Shown here piece by piece: positions 1-7,109 of a stretch of 48,825 nt of DNA; position 1 is the first letter of the stretch, and each line of letters starts with the position of its first letter. The translations under genes were made by a program, and so were the position numbers. The notes under the pieces are model-generated. The model saw only the letters and a list, made by a program, of their open reading frames with translations, had not been told where the DNA came from and did no database searches. This DNA comes from Vibrio sp. 10N.261.55.A7 (GTDB taxonomy: Bacteria; Pseudomonadota; Gammaproteobacteria; Enterobacterales; Vibrionaceae). The stretch is taken from contig NZ_MCWZ01000113.1 of the NCBI RefSeq assembly GCF_002877365.1, positions 1 through 48,825 of the forward strand, in the 5' to 3' direction.

Positions 1-738
1 GACTCGCTTGCCTTTATACCGACCACTCTCTTTGGTTATTGGTGCTACACCGATTAGTGAAGCGGCTTGTTTATTGGTGATATAGCCAAGTTCAGGTACG
101 TTGCTGATGATTGACGAGGCCGCTATATTTCCAATCCCAGGAACACTTTGAAGAAGTGCATTCTTAGCCTGGTACTCTGGGCTCTCTTCGATTAGCTTTA
201 AGAGCTTCTCTTCTATTTTTTTGATTTGGTTTTTCATTGCGGTCAGCATGGGTTTGATGGATGAATGTAGCTCCTTCGGTAATATCTGAAGTCGATTTTT
301 CTCCATCGTTTGCATTGAGAGCAACTGGTTTCTTCTAATGACTAAGTCGCTCATTAAACGAATGTTTTTAGGCTTAATCTGAGTAATATTGGGCTGAATC
401 GCTTCACCGTAGTGAGCAATAAGCTCCGCATCAAGTCGGTCGTTCTTTGCACGTCGTCCAATTGCACCGGCAAACCTCTTGATGTGGACAGGGTTGGCTC
501 GAACGATAGGTAGTTGTGCTTCGGAACATGCGAGCACAAAAGGCATTTCTAAACGCCCTGTCGCTTCAATAACAATGCGAACTGGGTCGTGCTTCTTGAT
601 TCTTTTGAGTGCCGCTTTGATCCCTTTCTCTGTATTCTCTACAGAGAAAAATAGGTCTAGTGGCCTGATGTGGATGTCTAATTGTGATTTGCCGGTATCA
701 ACTCCAACATTGATGCTTTGATTGGTTTTGGTATTCAT
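1..738 (-). CDS. IS110-family transposase, C-terminus beyond window
   Basis: The reading frame is open for 246 codons from an ATG at 738 to the window edge. The N-terminal RuvC-like DEDD domain is visible: D14 in NVGVDTGKS, E58 in VIEATGR, D100 and D103 in KNDRLDA. A coiled linker follows (about residues 115-165), then the start of the Tnp_20 domain: the helix-hairpin-helix-like QSVPGIGNIAASSII at about 175-190 and SLIGVAPITKESGRYKGKR at about 227-245. The serine-containing C-terminal catalytic part is not in the window. The enzyme recombines DNA without terminal inverted repeats, guided in characterised members by an RNA made from the element's own non-coding end. No frameshift is seen in the visible part. 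Confidence 0.93.
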   Translation of the reverse strand, partial: MNTKTNQSINVGVDTGKSQLDIHIRPLDLFFSVENTEKGIKAALKRIKKHDPVRIVIEATGRLEMPFVLACSEAQLPIVRANPVHIKRFAGAIGRRAKNDRLDAELIAHYGEAIQPNITQIKPKNIRLMSDLVIRRNQLLSMQTMEKNRLQILPKELHSSIKPMLTAMKNQIKKIEEKLLKLIEESPEYQAKNALLQSVPGIGNIAASSIISNVPELGYITNKQAASLIGVAPITKESGRYKGKRV

Positions 739-744
739 AATAAG

Positions 745-930
745 CTAACTCTTGCTTGCGTAATGCGGGTTCGAGACCCAGTCGACTATTCGAGGTTTAG
801 GCTTGGAGTCCTAGGTAGCGTTCATGTTTGTTATCGGTCTCTCGATAGAGGAGCCAGCATTTAAACGAACTGCTACATAGAAAGCTTTAGTTGCAGCTAA
901 AGCCTGGGTCTCACATTACCCGATTGGAGT
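745..930 (-). ncRNA. Candidate IS110 bridge RNA region
   Basis: This non-coding segment upstream of the transposase is flanked by long-range complementary blocks: GAGACCCAG at 773-781 pairs with CTGGGTCTC at 904-912, and GTAATG at 760-765 pairs with CATTAC at 914-919. Inside lie a 7-bp hairpin (884-890 with 897-903, loop of 6) and a 4-bp hairpin (839-842 with 847-850). IS110-group elements encode a guide (bridge) RNA in this position. That this segment is transcribed is inferred; the boundaries are approximate. Confidence 0.4.
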
Positions 931-943
931 GCTTATTATCCAT

Positions 944-1034
944 ACAAGCATTTAAGAGTGATTCCTTACGCTTGCCGGTTTCGCTTCGCTCACAGTATGG
1001 CAAGCGCGCGTCACACCTTAATGCGGCGTTAGTC
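944..1034 (+). other. Integron attC site, outer R'' box missing
   Basis: The right end carries GGCGTTAG (1026-1032), the standard R' core in which integrase cuts between G1028 and T1029. The left arm GCATTTAAGAGTGA (948-961) pairs imperfectly with TCACACCTTAATGC (1011-1024). An inner 8-bp stem CGCTTGCC/GGCAAGCG (969-976 with 999-1006) completes the long imperfect hairpin typical of vibrio attC sites. The expected outer CTAAC before ACAAGC is replaced by ATCCAT, the end of the neighbouring IS110 element. Integrase use of this truncated site is therefore doubtful. Confidence 0.72.
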
Positions 1035-1044
1035 GTTTAATGCT

Positions 1045-1287
1045 TTGAAAGGTTTTAAGGTTAAAGTTGGCTCAGTAACCTTCGCCGTATTGTTTTATTG
1101 GCAACGTTTTTTGGCGCTACTGGATCGCATGATGTTAATGTTCAATTTAGGGCGCTTCGTTTGGCCGAGTCAAATGCCGAGTTGCTGCCTAAGTAAGTTC
1201 TACAAATATCGTGCATTGGTTCAAATAATAAGGGTTGCACCAATAATCAGCATTCAATGGCAAAGCCACCGGCTAACAAATTACTAA
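1045..1287 (+). CDS. Doubtful cassette ORF (hypothetical)
   Basis: An 80-codon frame starts 10 bases after the attC core and ends inside the next attC-like structure. Its product is rich in hydrophobic residues and Cys without a recognisable domain, although it resembles the DUF645-like translations often called in vibrio integron cassettes. A second frame over the same DNA, ending at the TAA of 1195-1197, reads as a more protein-like C-terminus (FRALRLAESNAELLPK), so this may be decayed cassette DNA rather than a gene. No convincing ribosome binding site precedes the ATG. Confidence 0.22.
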   Translation: MKGFKVKVGSVTFAVLFYWQRFLALLDRMMLMFNLGRFVWPSQMPSCCLSKFYKYRALVQIIRVAPIISIQWQSHRLTNY

Positions 1288-1321
1288 AGTGGACCTCTAA
1301 AACATACCCCACTAGTTAGCA
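1271..1321 (+). other. Weak attC-like stem structure
   Basis: GCTAAC (1272-1277) pairs with GTTAGC (1315-1320), and an inner AGTGG (1288-1292) pairs with CCACT (1309-1313), with unpaired bases between. The order of boxes is that of an attC site, but the span is only about 50 bases, shorter than usual. It may be the terminal site of the last cassette, a degenerate one, or chance. Confidence 0.3.
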
Positions 1322-1356
1322 AGGCATTAAACTAAGAAATCTATAACTGTAAGCTT

Positions 1357-1950
1357 ATGAAATATTATAGAAAAATGATTGAGCACTATATTCCTGTCAA
1401 TGATGATGAGTGGGCGCATGCTTGTGGAATATTTGAAATAAAACATGTCAAGAAAGGAACAACGATACATCGCGCTGGTAAAGTGTTTAGTGAAATATGG
1501 TTTATTAAAAGTGGTTTAGCCCGATCGTATCTTAGTGATATGAATGGCAAAGAACACACTTGGCAACTCTATTTCCGCGGTAACAGTAAACATGGTTTAA
1601 ACCACTTTATGGACGATAGTGTCAGTTATTCTGAACAAACAGGGTCAATGCTTAGCTTTGAAATACTTGAAGATTCGGTTTTTTATGTGGCGTCATTGGA
1701 AGAACTCAATACGTTCCTATCACAAGAAAAAAAGTGGCAGCATTTAGCGAAGATATGGATACATGACACGTATTATTCTGCAACTTACAAGCGTGTCCTT
1801 TCACTCATGTCAGAGACTGCGGTGGAAAGATATGATCGTTTACTTAACGAATACCCTTTTATATTTGACCAAGTTAAATCTTATCATATCGCCTCTTATC
1901 TCGGTGTCGCTCCCCAGACATTGAGTAAATTAAAAAATGAATCTAGGTGA
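1357..1950 (+). CDS. Crp/Fnr-like transcriptional regulator
   Basis: The 197-residue protein has the length and layout of the short Crp/Fnr-type regulators. An N-terminal cyclic-nucleotide-binding-type beta roll spans about residues 20-120 (pattern GTTIHRAGKVFSEIWFIKSG), a dimer helix follows, and a C-terminal helix-turn-helix lies at about 172-193 (YHIASYLGVAPQTLSKLK). It lacks the cysteine cluster of Fnr. The ligand and target genes are unknown. No clear Shine-Dalgarno sequence precedes the ATG. It is the first ordinary gene after the integron-like stretch and is followed, 53 bases later, by a small ORF and a HabA-like gene, which it could control. Confidence 0.82.
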   Translation: MKYYRKMIEHYIPVNDDEWAHACGIFEIKHVKKGTTIHRAGKVFSEIWFIKSGLARSYLSDMNGKEHTWQLYFRGNSKHGLNHFMDDSVSYSEQTGSMLSFEILEDSVFYVASLEELNTFLSQEKKWQHLAKIWIHDTYYSATYKRVLSLMSETAVERYDRLLNEYPFIFDQVKSYHIASYLGVAPQTLSKLKNESR

Positions 1951-2003
1951 ATGAAATTTGGTATTCCGTTGTTTACCATGTGTTTTTTCAATGGAGACTC
2001 ACA

Positions 2004-2126
2004 ATGAATACCTGTCAAAAATATAGAAACCAATATGAACAAAGCGCCCGATTTTACTTAGGTGACTTCAGGAATATCAGCAACGTCACTGAGCCTAGCC
2101 TTTTATCTACCTGGGGAGCATCATGA
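2004..2126 (+). CDS. Small ORF of 40 residues coupled to the next gene
   Basis: An ATG at 2004 is preceded by GGAG at 1993-1996 with 7-base spacing. The 40-codon frame ends with TGA at 2124-2126, overlapping the ATG of the HabA-like gene (ATGA at 2123-2126), the classical arrangement for translational coupling. The peptide starts MNTCQKYRNQ, is polar and has no signal sequence or domain that I recognise. It could be a real small protein or a leader that sets translation of the membrane protein; the downstream gene has only GGGGAG at 2112-2117 as its own ribosome site. Confidence 0.5.
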   Translation: MNTCQKYRNQYEQSARFYLGDFRNISNVTEPSLLSTWGAS

Positions 2127-2554
2127 TAGAACTTACACAGGTAGGCGCACACCTCATCTTCACTGGCATTGTCTTTTTTCTTGTCGGCTTAATACAGGGG
2201 GCATTGATACCGACTGTAGAAAATTCTCGGATGGCTCTTTCTGGTCACGTGACAGCGATTCAGTGCGGAATGGCCCTGGCGATCTTTGGGATTATCTGGT
2301 CTCTGGTTGAGCTGCCTTTATCTTTAGACGCATTTGTGGCTTATGGTTCTGCATTGGGGTTTATACTGATTTGGTTGGGAATTACTATTGCCTCTATAAC
2401 AGGTGCAAGTAAAGCGCTTCCAATCGCTGGCGCTGGGTTTTCAGCAACCGTCACGACCGAGATTACGGTTAAGATACTGGTACGTACTGGTTCACTATTA
2501 TCACTGATCGCCTGCACTTTGTTGGTTTTTGGATTACTGCCAATACTTCGATAA
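2123..2554 (+). CDS. HabA-like (hydroxylaminobenzene mutase family) membrane protein
   Basis: The 143-residue protein has four predicted membrane helices (about residues 8-30, 48-68, 75-98, 116-140). The conserved block after helix 1, GLIQGALIPTVENSRMALSGH (around 22-42), matches the N-P-R-M-x-L-S-x-H type signature of hydroxylaminobenzene mutase HabA and its relatives, with NSRM instead of NPRM. HabA rearranges hydroxylaminobenzene to aminophenol in nitroarene degraders. Most relatives in other bacteria are untested, so the substrate here is unknown. It overlaps the preceding small ORF by 4 bases. Confidence 0.65.
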   Translation: MIELTQVGAHLIFTGIVFFLVGLIQGALIPTVENSRMALSGHVTAIQCGMALAIFGIIWSLVELPLSLDAFVAYGSALGFILIWLGITIASITGASKALPIAGAGFSATVTTEITVKILVRTGSLLSLIACTLLVFGLLPILR

Positions 2555-2630
2555 TCGAAATAGATGCGCGACACATCAGTACAAGCCGCAACGTTATCTC
2601 TCTTCGAGTTCACCCAGCCAAAGTCGGTTG

Positions 2631-2666
2631 AATTGTATAAATATTTTGAAATTTATTTATACAATT
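2631..2666. promoter_or_regulatory. 13-bp AT-rich perfect inverted repeat
   Basis: AATTGTATAAATA (2631-2643) and TATTTATACAATT (2654-2666) are perfect arms around a 10-base spacer. The repeat lies about 57 bases before the serine hydrolase start and about 75 bases after the HabA-like stop, and no T-run follows it. It is more likely an operator or promoter-associated site than a terminator. The binding protein is unknown. Confidence 0.45.
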
Positions 2667-2722
2667 AAAATTATTCTCTTTACCCTTTCTTCCACTATCG
2701 ATAATAACGAGGGAGGTTGATG

Positions 2723-3688
2723 ATGAGTGAAAGAAAGAAGAACCTAAATACTATTATTAGGAATGAATATTCGAATTTGTCTGGTCTTACCATTCTAATT
2801 AAAGGTCAACTTGAACATGAGTACTACTCTGATGGGTATGATGAAAACAGTACGGTGCATGTTGCATCTGTTACTAAGAGTATTCTTTCTATTCTCTTGG
2901 GTATTGCCGTAGACAAAGGGTATATAAATAGCATTGAAGATAACGTGTTGAATTACTTTCCTTCTTACAAGGTAAAGCGAGGCGAGAAAACGATACAACA
3001 GCTCACACTGAGGCATTTATTAACCATGAATGCGCCGTACAAATTTAAATCAGAGCCGTACACCAAGGTATATTCGAGCGAGGATTGGACAACCGCGGCG
3101 TTAGACCTTTTAGGGGGAAAGCGAGAAATAGGCGAATTTAAATATACGACGGTTGGTATCCAAGTCTTATCGGGAGTCATCGCAAACTCAACCAATCAAT
3201 CCGTTCTCACTTTTGCCCACAAACATCTTTTTGCCCCATTAAATATCGAGGTGTCACGGAATATAAGAATCCGACATAAAGACGATTACCTAGCCTTTCT
3301 TAAAAAGAGTACCGGTAGCGGATGGATTGCTGATCCAAAGGGTGTAAATACTGCAGGCTGGGGGCTTACGTTAACGACGCGTGATATGGCTAAAATCGGT
3401 CAGCTACTTTTAAATAAAGGACGATGGAGAAACAAACAAATCGTGTCTTCGAAGTGGATAACAGAGAGCGTGAGTCAACAAAGCACGTGGGGCGATAAAG
3501 CATATGGATTTTTGTGGTGGGTTATTGACGATAGAACAGGCACTTACGCTGCTATAGGCGATGGTGGAAATATACTCTACGTATCAACCCAACATGAAAT
3601 GGTTGTAGCTATCACCTCTCAATTCAAACCAAGAGCTAAAGATCGAATTGAACTAATAAGAAAGCGCATCGAACCCATTTTTCTTTGA
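2723..3688 (+). CDS. Beta-lactamase-fold serine hydrolase
   Basis: The 321-residue protein belongs to the class C beta-lactamase/6-aminohexanoate-dimer hydrolase superfamily. The nucleophile motif SxxK is SVTK (S49-K52). The second motif reads Y-T-T (around residue 140) rather than the usual Y-x-N. GWGLTLTTRDMAKIGQLLLN (around 213-232) and YGFLWW near 262 are typical of the family. There is no signal peptide, so it probably acts in the cytoplasm. GGGAGG at 2711-2716 best serves the ATG at 2723; earlier in-frame TTG (2717) and ATG (2720) codons lie too close. The substrate is unknown; esterase or amidase activity is possible. Confidence 0.85.
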   Translation: MSERKKNLNTIIRNEYSNLSGLTILIKGQLEHEYYSDGYDENSTVHVASVTKSILSILLGIAVDKGYINSIEDNVLNYFPSYKVKRGEKTIQQLTLRHLLTMNAPYKFKSEPYTKVYSSEDWTTAALDLLGGKREIGEFKYTTVGIQVLSGVIANSTNQSVLTFAHKHLFAPLNIEVSRNIRIRHKDDYLAFLKKSTGSGWIADPKGVNTAGWGLTLTTRDMAKIGQLLLNKGRWRNKQIVSSKWITESVSQQSTWGDKAYGFLWWVIDDRTGTYAAIGDGGNILYVSTQHEMVVAITSQFKPRAKDRIELIRKRIEPIFL

Positions 3689-3809
3689 TGCTCATTGCAA
3701 TGTTACATGGGGTTCAAGAATAACGATTTAATATCCCCCCTCTTTCTACTCGTATAAAATGCTGATATGTTCTGGTCTGTTTCATTGAACACATCTATAA
3801 AGGAACTTT

Positions 3810-4100
3810 ATGAAGCTTAAGCTGATCGTGCTTGTTTTGTCAGCGGTAATCTCTGGTTGCTCACTCTTTGTCAGTGAAAACTCATTTGGTGAAAATTGGT
3901 CAGGCCACCATGTTGATGAGCTAATCGCTCATTGGGGAGAACCACATCAAAAAAGTGAAAATGAACATGGCGAGATTGAAGTGCAGTACAAGATCTTCAG
4001 TGATAGTTGCACCTATACCTTTTTTACTGATAGACATGGAGTCATCGATTCTTATCAGTACGACAGCACATTCTTAGGGACATGTAAGCCAATTGGCTAA
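3810..4100 (+). CDS. Small lipoprotein
   Basis: The 96-residue product has a lipoprotein signal peptide ending in the lipobox ISGC with Cys17. The mature part contains WSGHHVDELIAHWGEPHQ, which resembles the start of small SmpA/OmlA-like or YgdI-like lipoproteins in which a helix carries W-G-x-P. Two further cysteines (in DSCTYTFF and GTCKPIG) could form a disulfide in the periplasm. AAAGGA at 3799-3804 precedes the ATG. Function is unknown; it probably sits in the outer or inner membrane facing the periplasm. Confidence 0.75.
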   Translation: MKLKLIVLVLSAVISGCSLFVSENSFGENWSGHHVDELIAHWGEPHQKSENEHGEIEVQYKIFSDSCTYTFFTDRHGVIDSYQYDSTFLGTCKPIG

Positions 4101-4180
4101 TGCACCAATAAATGGGTATTCCATTAGGCTAACTATTTACTTGGCTAGGCGTTATGTACTTTACGAGAGATCACATTCTT

Positions 4181-4804
4181 ATGGATAACAACAGTGAAAT
4201 TTGGCGTCAATATTATGAGAAGGCATTATCTCGCCCACACTCGAAACGGACTGAGATTGCCGCCCAACTTAATGAATCAAACCTCAACGTAGCGATTGAT
4301 TGTGGCTGCGGGACTGGAAGCGATATTGAGTATTTAGAACAACGAGGTTACCAAGTCTATGGGTTTGATGTTAACCCCGACTCTATCGTCATTTGTCGAG
4401 ATCGATTTGGGTCTAAGTCTGCCGTCGAAATTTCGGAGTCTTCATTTGAATCTTTTCATTACCCAAAAGTTGGGGTGATTATAGCCAACTCGAGTCTATT
4501 TTTTGCTGATCCGAACCATTTTGAATCCACTTGGAACAACATCAAATCATCGATTGAAATTGGTGGCGTGTTTGCAGGTGATTTCATGGGTAAGAAAGAC
4601 AGTTGGGCATCAGATTATCGCAGCCCCACAACGCCTTTGTCAGAGTCACAAGTTAGAGACTTATTCTCAGGCTTCGAAATCGTAAAGTTCTCTGAGCGTG
4701 ACGAGCAAGCTAAAACATCGTTAGGTCGAATAAAACATTGGCACACGTATTCCGTGATTGCGGTAAAGCGTACCGCACAAGCCAAAACAAGTCTTTCAAT
4801 TTAG
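4181..4804 (+). CDS. Class I SAM-dependent methyltransferase
   Basis: Motif I of the Rossmann-type methyltransferases is clear (VAIDCGCGTGSDIEYLEQRG), followed by the acidic end of strand 2 (VYGFDVNPDS) and a motif IV-like strand (VGVIIANSSLFF). The length, about 207 residues, suits a small-molecule methyltransferase. I prefer the ATG at 4181 (MDNNSEIW), since the N-terminus then starts like family members; an in-frame ATG at 4154 would add 9 residues and has an AGG just upstream. The gene stands alone, and the substrate cannot be told. Confidence 0.83.
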   Translation: MDNNSEIWRQYYEKALSRPHSKRTEIAAQLNESNLNVAIDCGCGTGSDIEYLEQRGYQVYGFDVNPDSIVICRDRFGSKSAVEISESSFESFHYPKVGVIIANSSLFFADPNHFESTWNNIKSSIEIGGVFAGDFMGKKDSWASDYRSPTTPLSESQVRDLFSGFEIVKFSERDEQAKTSLGRIKHWHTYSVIAVKRTAQAKTSLSI

Positions 4805-4907
4805 TTTAGCTTCAAGGATTTCAATGATAAATTTGAATCTGTTTTGGCGTGGCTAATGACGAAACCAAGCAATTAATCCAAGATTTGAGCAGAGCTAAGG
4901 AGAGAGA

Positions 4908-5315
4908 ATGTACAAGGGAAGTTGTTTATGTGGTTCGATCCAGTTGTCCTTGAATGGTGGAATGACCGATATAATCCATTGCCACTGTTCTTTGTGCCGT
5001 AAAGCGAGCGGAAGCGCCTATGCGACTAACGCTTTTATTGAAGCCGACAGCTTAAAAGTAACGGATGCGGACGGCACGCTTACTTTTTACGAAAGCAGTG
5101 AAGGTAAGCGTAAATACTTTTGTAAAACGTGCGGTAGCCCAATCTATAGCTCAAATTCCACATCGCCTCAAAGACTTCGGATTCGCTTGGGTATACTCGA
5201 CAGTGATATATCAGAGCGCCCTATTTCGCATAATTTCGTTACTTCAAAAGCAAACTGGGAAGATTTGGATGCAGACCTTCCACGTAGCGAAGCCCATGAA
5301 GCGGGTAGAAAGTAA
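4908..5315 (+). CDS. GFA family zinc protein (first copy)
   Basis: The 135-residue protein shows the full cysteine pattern of the GFA/Gfa-like fold (glutathione-dependent formaldehyde-activating family): C6-x-C8, C25-x-C27-x2-C30 (HCHCSLCRK) and C72-x2-C75 (CKTCGSPIYS). These bind zinc. The founding enzyme was proposed to help glutathione react with formaldehyde, but most bacterial members are uncharacterised. GGAGAGAG at 4899-4906 lies close to the ATG. A second, divergent copy is at 20412-20813. Confidence 0.88.
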   Translation: MYKGSCLCGSIQLSLNGGMTDIIHCHCSLCRKASGSAYATNAFIEADSLKVTDADGTLTFYESSEGKRKYFCKTCGSPIYSSNSTSPQRLRIRLGILDSDISERPISHNFVTSKANWEDLDADLPRSEAHEAGRK

Positions 5316-5638
5316 ACGCTATTAAATGACACTCGACTGACCCATTCAATGCTCGAGGTCTCCGCTTATTCATCGATTACCTATTACTGATTACTGATTA
5401 CTGATTGCCTAATACATAAGCTCGCTTCTCTCGGCCGGTTAACTTGCCATTAGGTCATTTTAAGGTCGATAAAAAAGGGAACGGCTTGTGCTTCGCTTTT
5501 AGGGCAATATTCAATCTGAACCCCGTCTTAACTTTGTCCGCTTTCAATAATGACACAGCTGTATGAAACACTGTTCATGGTTAATATGATCAGATATAAT
5601 TCATAACTGCAATGAATCATTTCGAGAGGTAATAGTAA
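5316..5638. other. Intergenic stretch with a 7-bp tandem repeat
   Basis: No gene is seen here. The only structure is ATTACTG repeated three times without interruption (5383-5403). The second half presumably holds the promoter of the small secreted protein that follows, but no convincing -35/-10 pair stands out. Confidence 0.5.
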
Positions 5639-5941
5639 ATGAAAGCATGGGTTTTTCTCATCTCCCTTTTCTCCGCGTTGGCGCACAGTTCACCAAATCT
5701 TACGACGTATGAATATGAAGCGACCGATTCTACCGTAATGGAAGAACAACGTGTTGTTTGTGAAAGCGTCGTATGTAACTCCCTAGTTGAAAAAGAAGTG
5801 GTGCCTAATCCGGGTGACGCCCCCGTCAGAGAGGGCAATAAAACGATAGAAACTCTCACAAATGCCATGTACATCGTTGGTGAAATCGGCTTAGCTGAGA
5901 ATTTATCGACCGCAGATGAAGAAAGGTTTAACGCCGACTAA
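5639..5941 (+). CDS. Small secreted protein, unknown function
   Basis: I do not recognise this 100-residue product. Residues 1-17 form a plausible Sec signal peptide (MKAWVFLISLFSALAHS). The mature part is short, acidic and carries two cysteines close together (C41 and C46), possibly a disulfide in the periplasm, and then a Pro/Asp-rich turn and a helix. GAGAGG at 5624-5629 precedes the ATG with suitable spacing. The gene stands alone. Confidence 0.65.
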   Translation: MKAWVFLISLFSALAHSSPNLTTYEYEATDSTVMEEQRVVCESVVCNSLVEKEVVPNPGDAPVREGNKTIETLTNAMYIVGEIGLAENLSTADEERFNAD

Positions 5942-6007
5942 ATCGCAGCATATAATCACGTTTTTTCGAACATGTGACCGCTATTTTTTAAACATGGAGT
6001 CATACTA

Positions 6008-6877
6008 GTGAAAACAGTGGAAGCCTTTATAGTTCAAGCCTTTACTGCTAATGGGACTGGTGGAAACCCTGCTGGGGTTGTTCTAAATGCCGATACTCTA
6101 TCCAACGATGAAAAGCTAAAAATTGCCCAATCTGTCGGCCACTCAGAAACCGCATTCGTCTCTAATGCTCACGATGCCGACTTTGAGTTGTCTTTTTTTA
6201 CAGTAACCGATGAAGTTGATTTCTGTGGCCATGTCACCTTGGCTGCCTTTTCCATCATGCATCAAAGAGGGCTAATCGCCGACAAGCGATACACTCAGCG
6301 TACGAAAGCGGGGCTACTTTCTGTAACGATAGAATCAACGGGGCGAGTCATCATGGAGCAAAAATTACCTGAGTATTCTGAACAATTAGATTGCAACACG
6401 ATTTCAGAACTCATCGGTATCGAATCAGACATCCTTGAATCTACCCAGTTACCCATTCAAGTGGTTTCGACAGGCTTGCCTGACATTATTGTTCCAGTGC
6501 CACAAGGATACCTAGATAGGATCCAAATTGATGAACGCTTGCTCAGCCGCTTTTGTCTAGAACACGGTGTTATCGGGATCCATGCGTTTGAAATGTGCGA
6601 TAAGAGCAGCGATGTAACCGCAAATTGTCGTAACTTCGCTCCGTTATTTGGCATTGCAGAAGAAGCCGCGACAGGCAGCGCAAGTGGTGCACTAGCATGT
6701 TATTTAACTAAATATCTTTTCGATGAACATGCCAAGAGTTTTACTTTTGAACAAGGCAGAAAGATGGGCTGTACTTCCGTGATTAGCGCTGAAATTCAAT
6801 CGAATGAACTCGGAATAACTCAGGTTTTAGTTGGTGGTTTTGCTCATGAGGTTGGGAAGCAAAGAGTCTCGATTTAG
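6008..6877 (+). CDS. PhzF-family isomerase
   Basis: The 289-residue protein matches the PhzF/epimerase fold over its whole length: GGNPAGVV at about 18-25, the catalytic glutamate E47 in GHSETAFV, DFCGHVTLAAF at about 73-83 and TGSASGALACYL at about 225-236. PhzF itself isomerises a phenazine precursor, but stand-alone members like this one have no phenazine genes nearby and are usually of unknown substrate. The start is GTG at 6008, with GGAG at 5996-5999; no nearby ATG fits. It converges on mesD, with a terminator between. Confidence 0.9.
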   Translation: MKTVEAFIVQAFTANGTGGNPAGVVLNADTLSNDEKLKIAQSVGHSETAFVSNAHDADFELSFFTVTDEVDFCGHVTLAAFSIMHQRGLIADKRYTQRTKAGLLSVTIESTGRVIMEQKLPEYSEQLDCNTISELIGIESDILESTQLPIQVVSTGLPDIIVPVPQGYLDRIQIDERLLSRFCLEHGVIGIHAFEMCDKSSDVTANCRNFAPLFGIAEEAATGSASGALACYLTKYLFDEHAKSFTFEQGRKMGCTSVISAEIQSNELGITQVLVGGFAHEVGKQRVSI

Positions 6878-6966
6878 CCGATTGAACGCCTGGAAAGAAT
6901 GTGGGAATATAGGAATAGAAGAATAGAGCCGCAGCTTGTTTAAGCGATCGCAATGCAGTGGCAATT

Positions 6967-7011
6967 AAAAAACTCTGGCTAACAATAGAAAAAGTCCCTA
7001 CGTTAGCCAGA
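6967..7011 (-). terminator. Rho-independent terminator of mesX-mesD
   Basis: TCTGGCTAAC (6974-6983) pairs with GTTAGCCAGA (7002-7011). Read on the minus strand, the stem is followed by a T-run from the A6 at 6967-6972. It ends the minus-strand methionine synthase operon and may also stop phzF readthrough. Confidence 0.78.
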
Positions 7012-7109
7012 ATATGATTGATAGATTGTGGTGCAGATTAAAGAACCGCCCTGCCCTCAAAGCGCATTCCTGCCACCACACCCTCTCACTGATTGTACTT
7101 TAACTTGAA

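Larger units (their letters stand above)
1..945 (-). mobile_element. IS110-family insertion sequence, partial
   Basis: The element is recognised by its transposase gene (1-738, minus) plus about 200 bases of non-coding DNA upstream of that gene. IS110-group elements are known to carry such a long segment upstream of the transposase and to lack terminal inverted repeats, which fits. The outer boundary is placed near 941-946, because from there on the sequence reads as an attC arm whose expected outer CTAAC box is missing. The other end lies beyond the left edge of the window. The exact junction is inferred. Confidence 0.75.

Noticed and set aside
4140..4153. GGCGTTATG just before the methyltransferase, like an attC R' core
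   Set aside because: No complementary R'' box or inner stem within 150 bases upstream; the match is limited to the short core.
5383..5403. Three ATTACTG copies as a CRISPR or iteron remnant
   Set aside because: Units are only 7 bases and contiguous, with no spacers, no DnaA boxes and no replication or Cas genes nearby.
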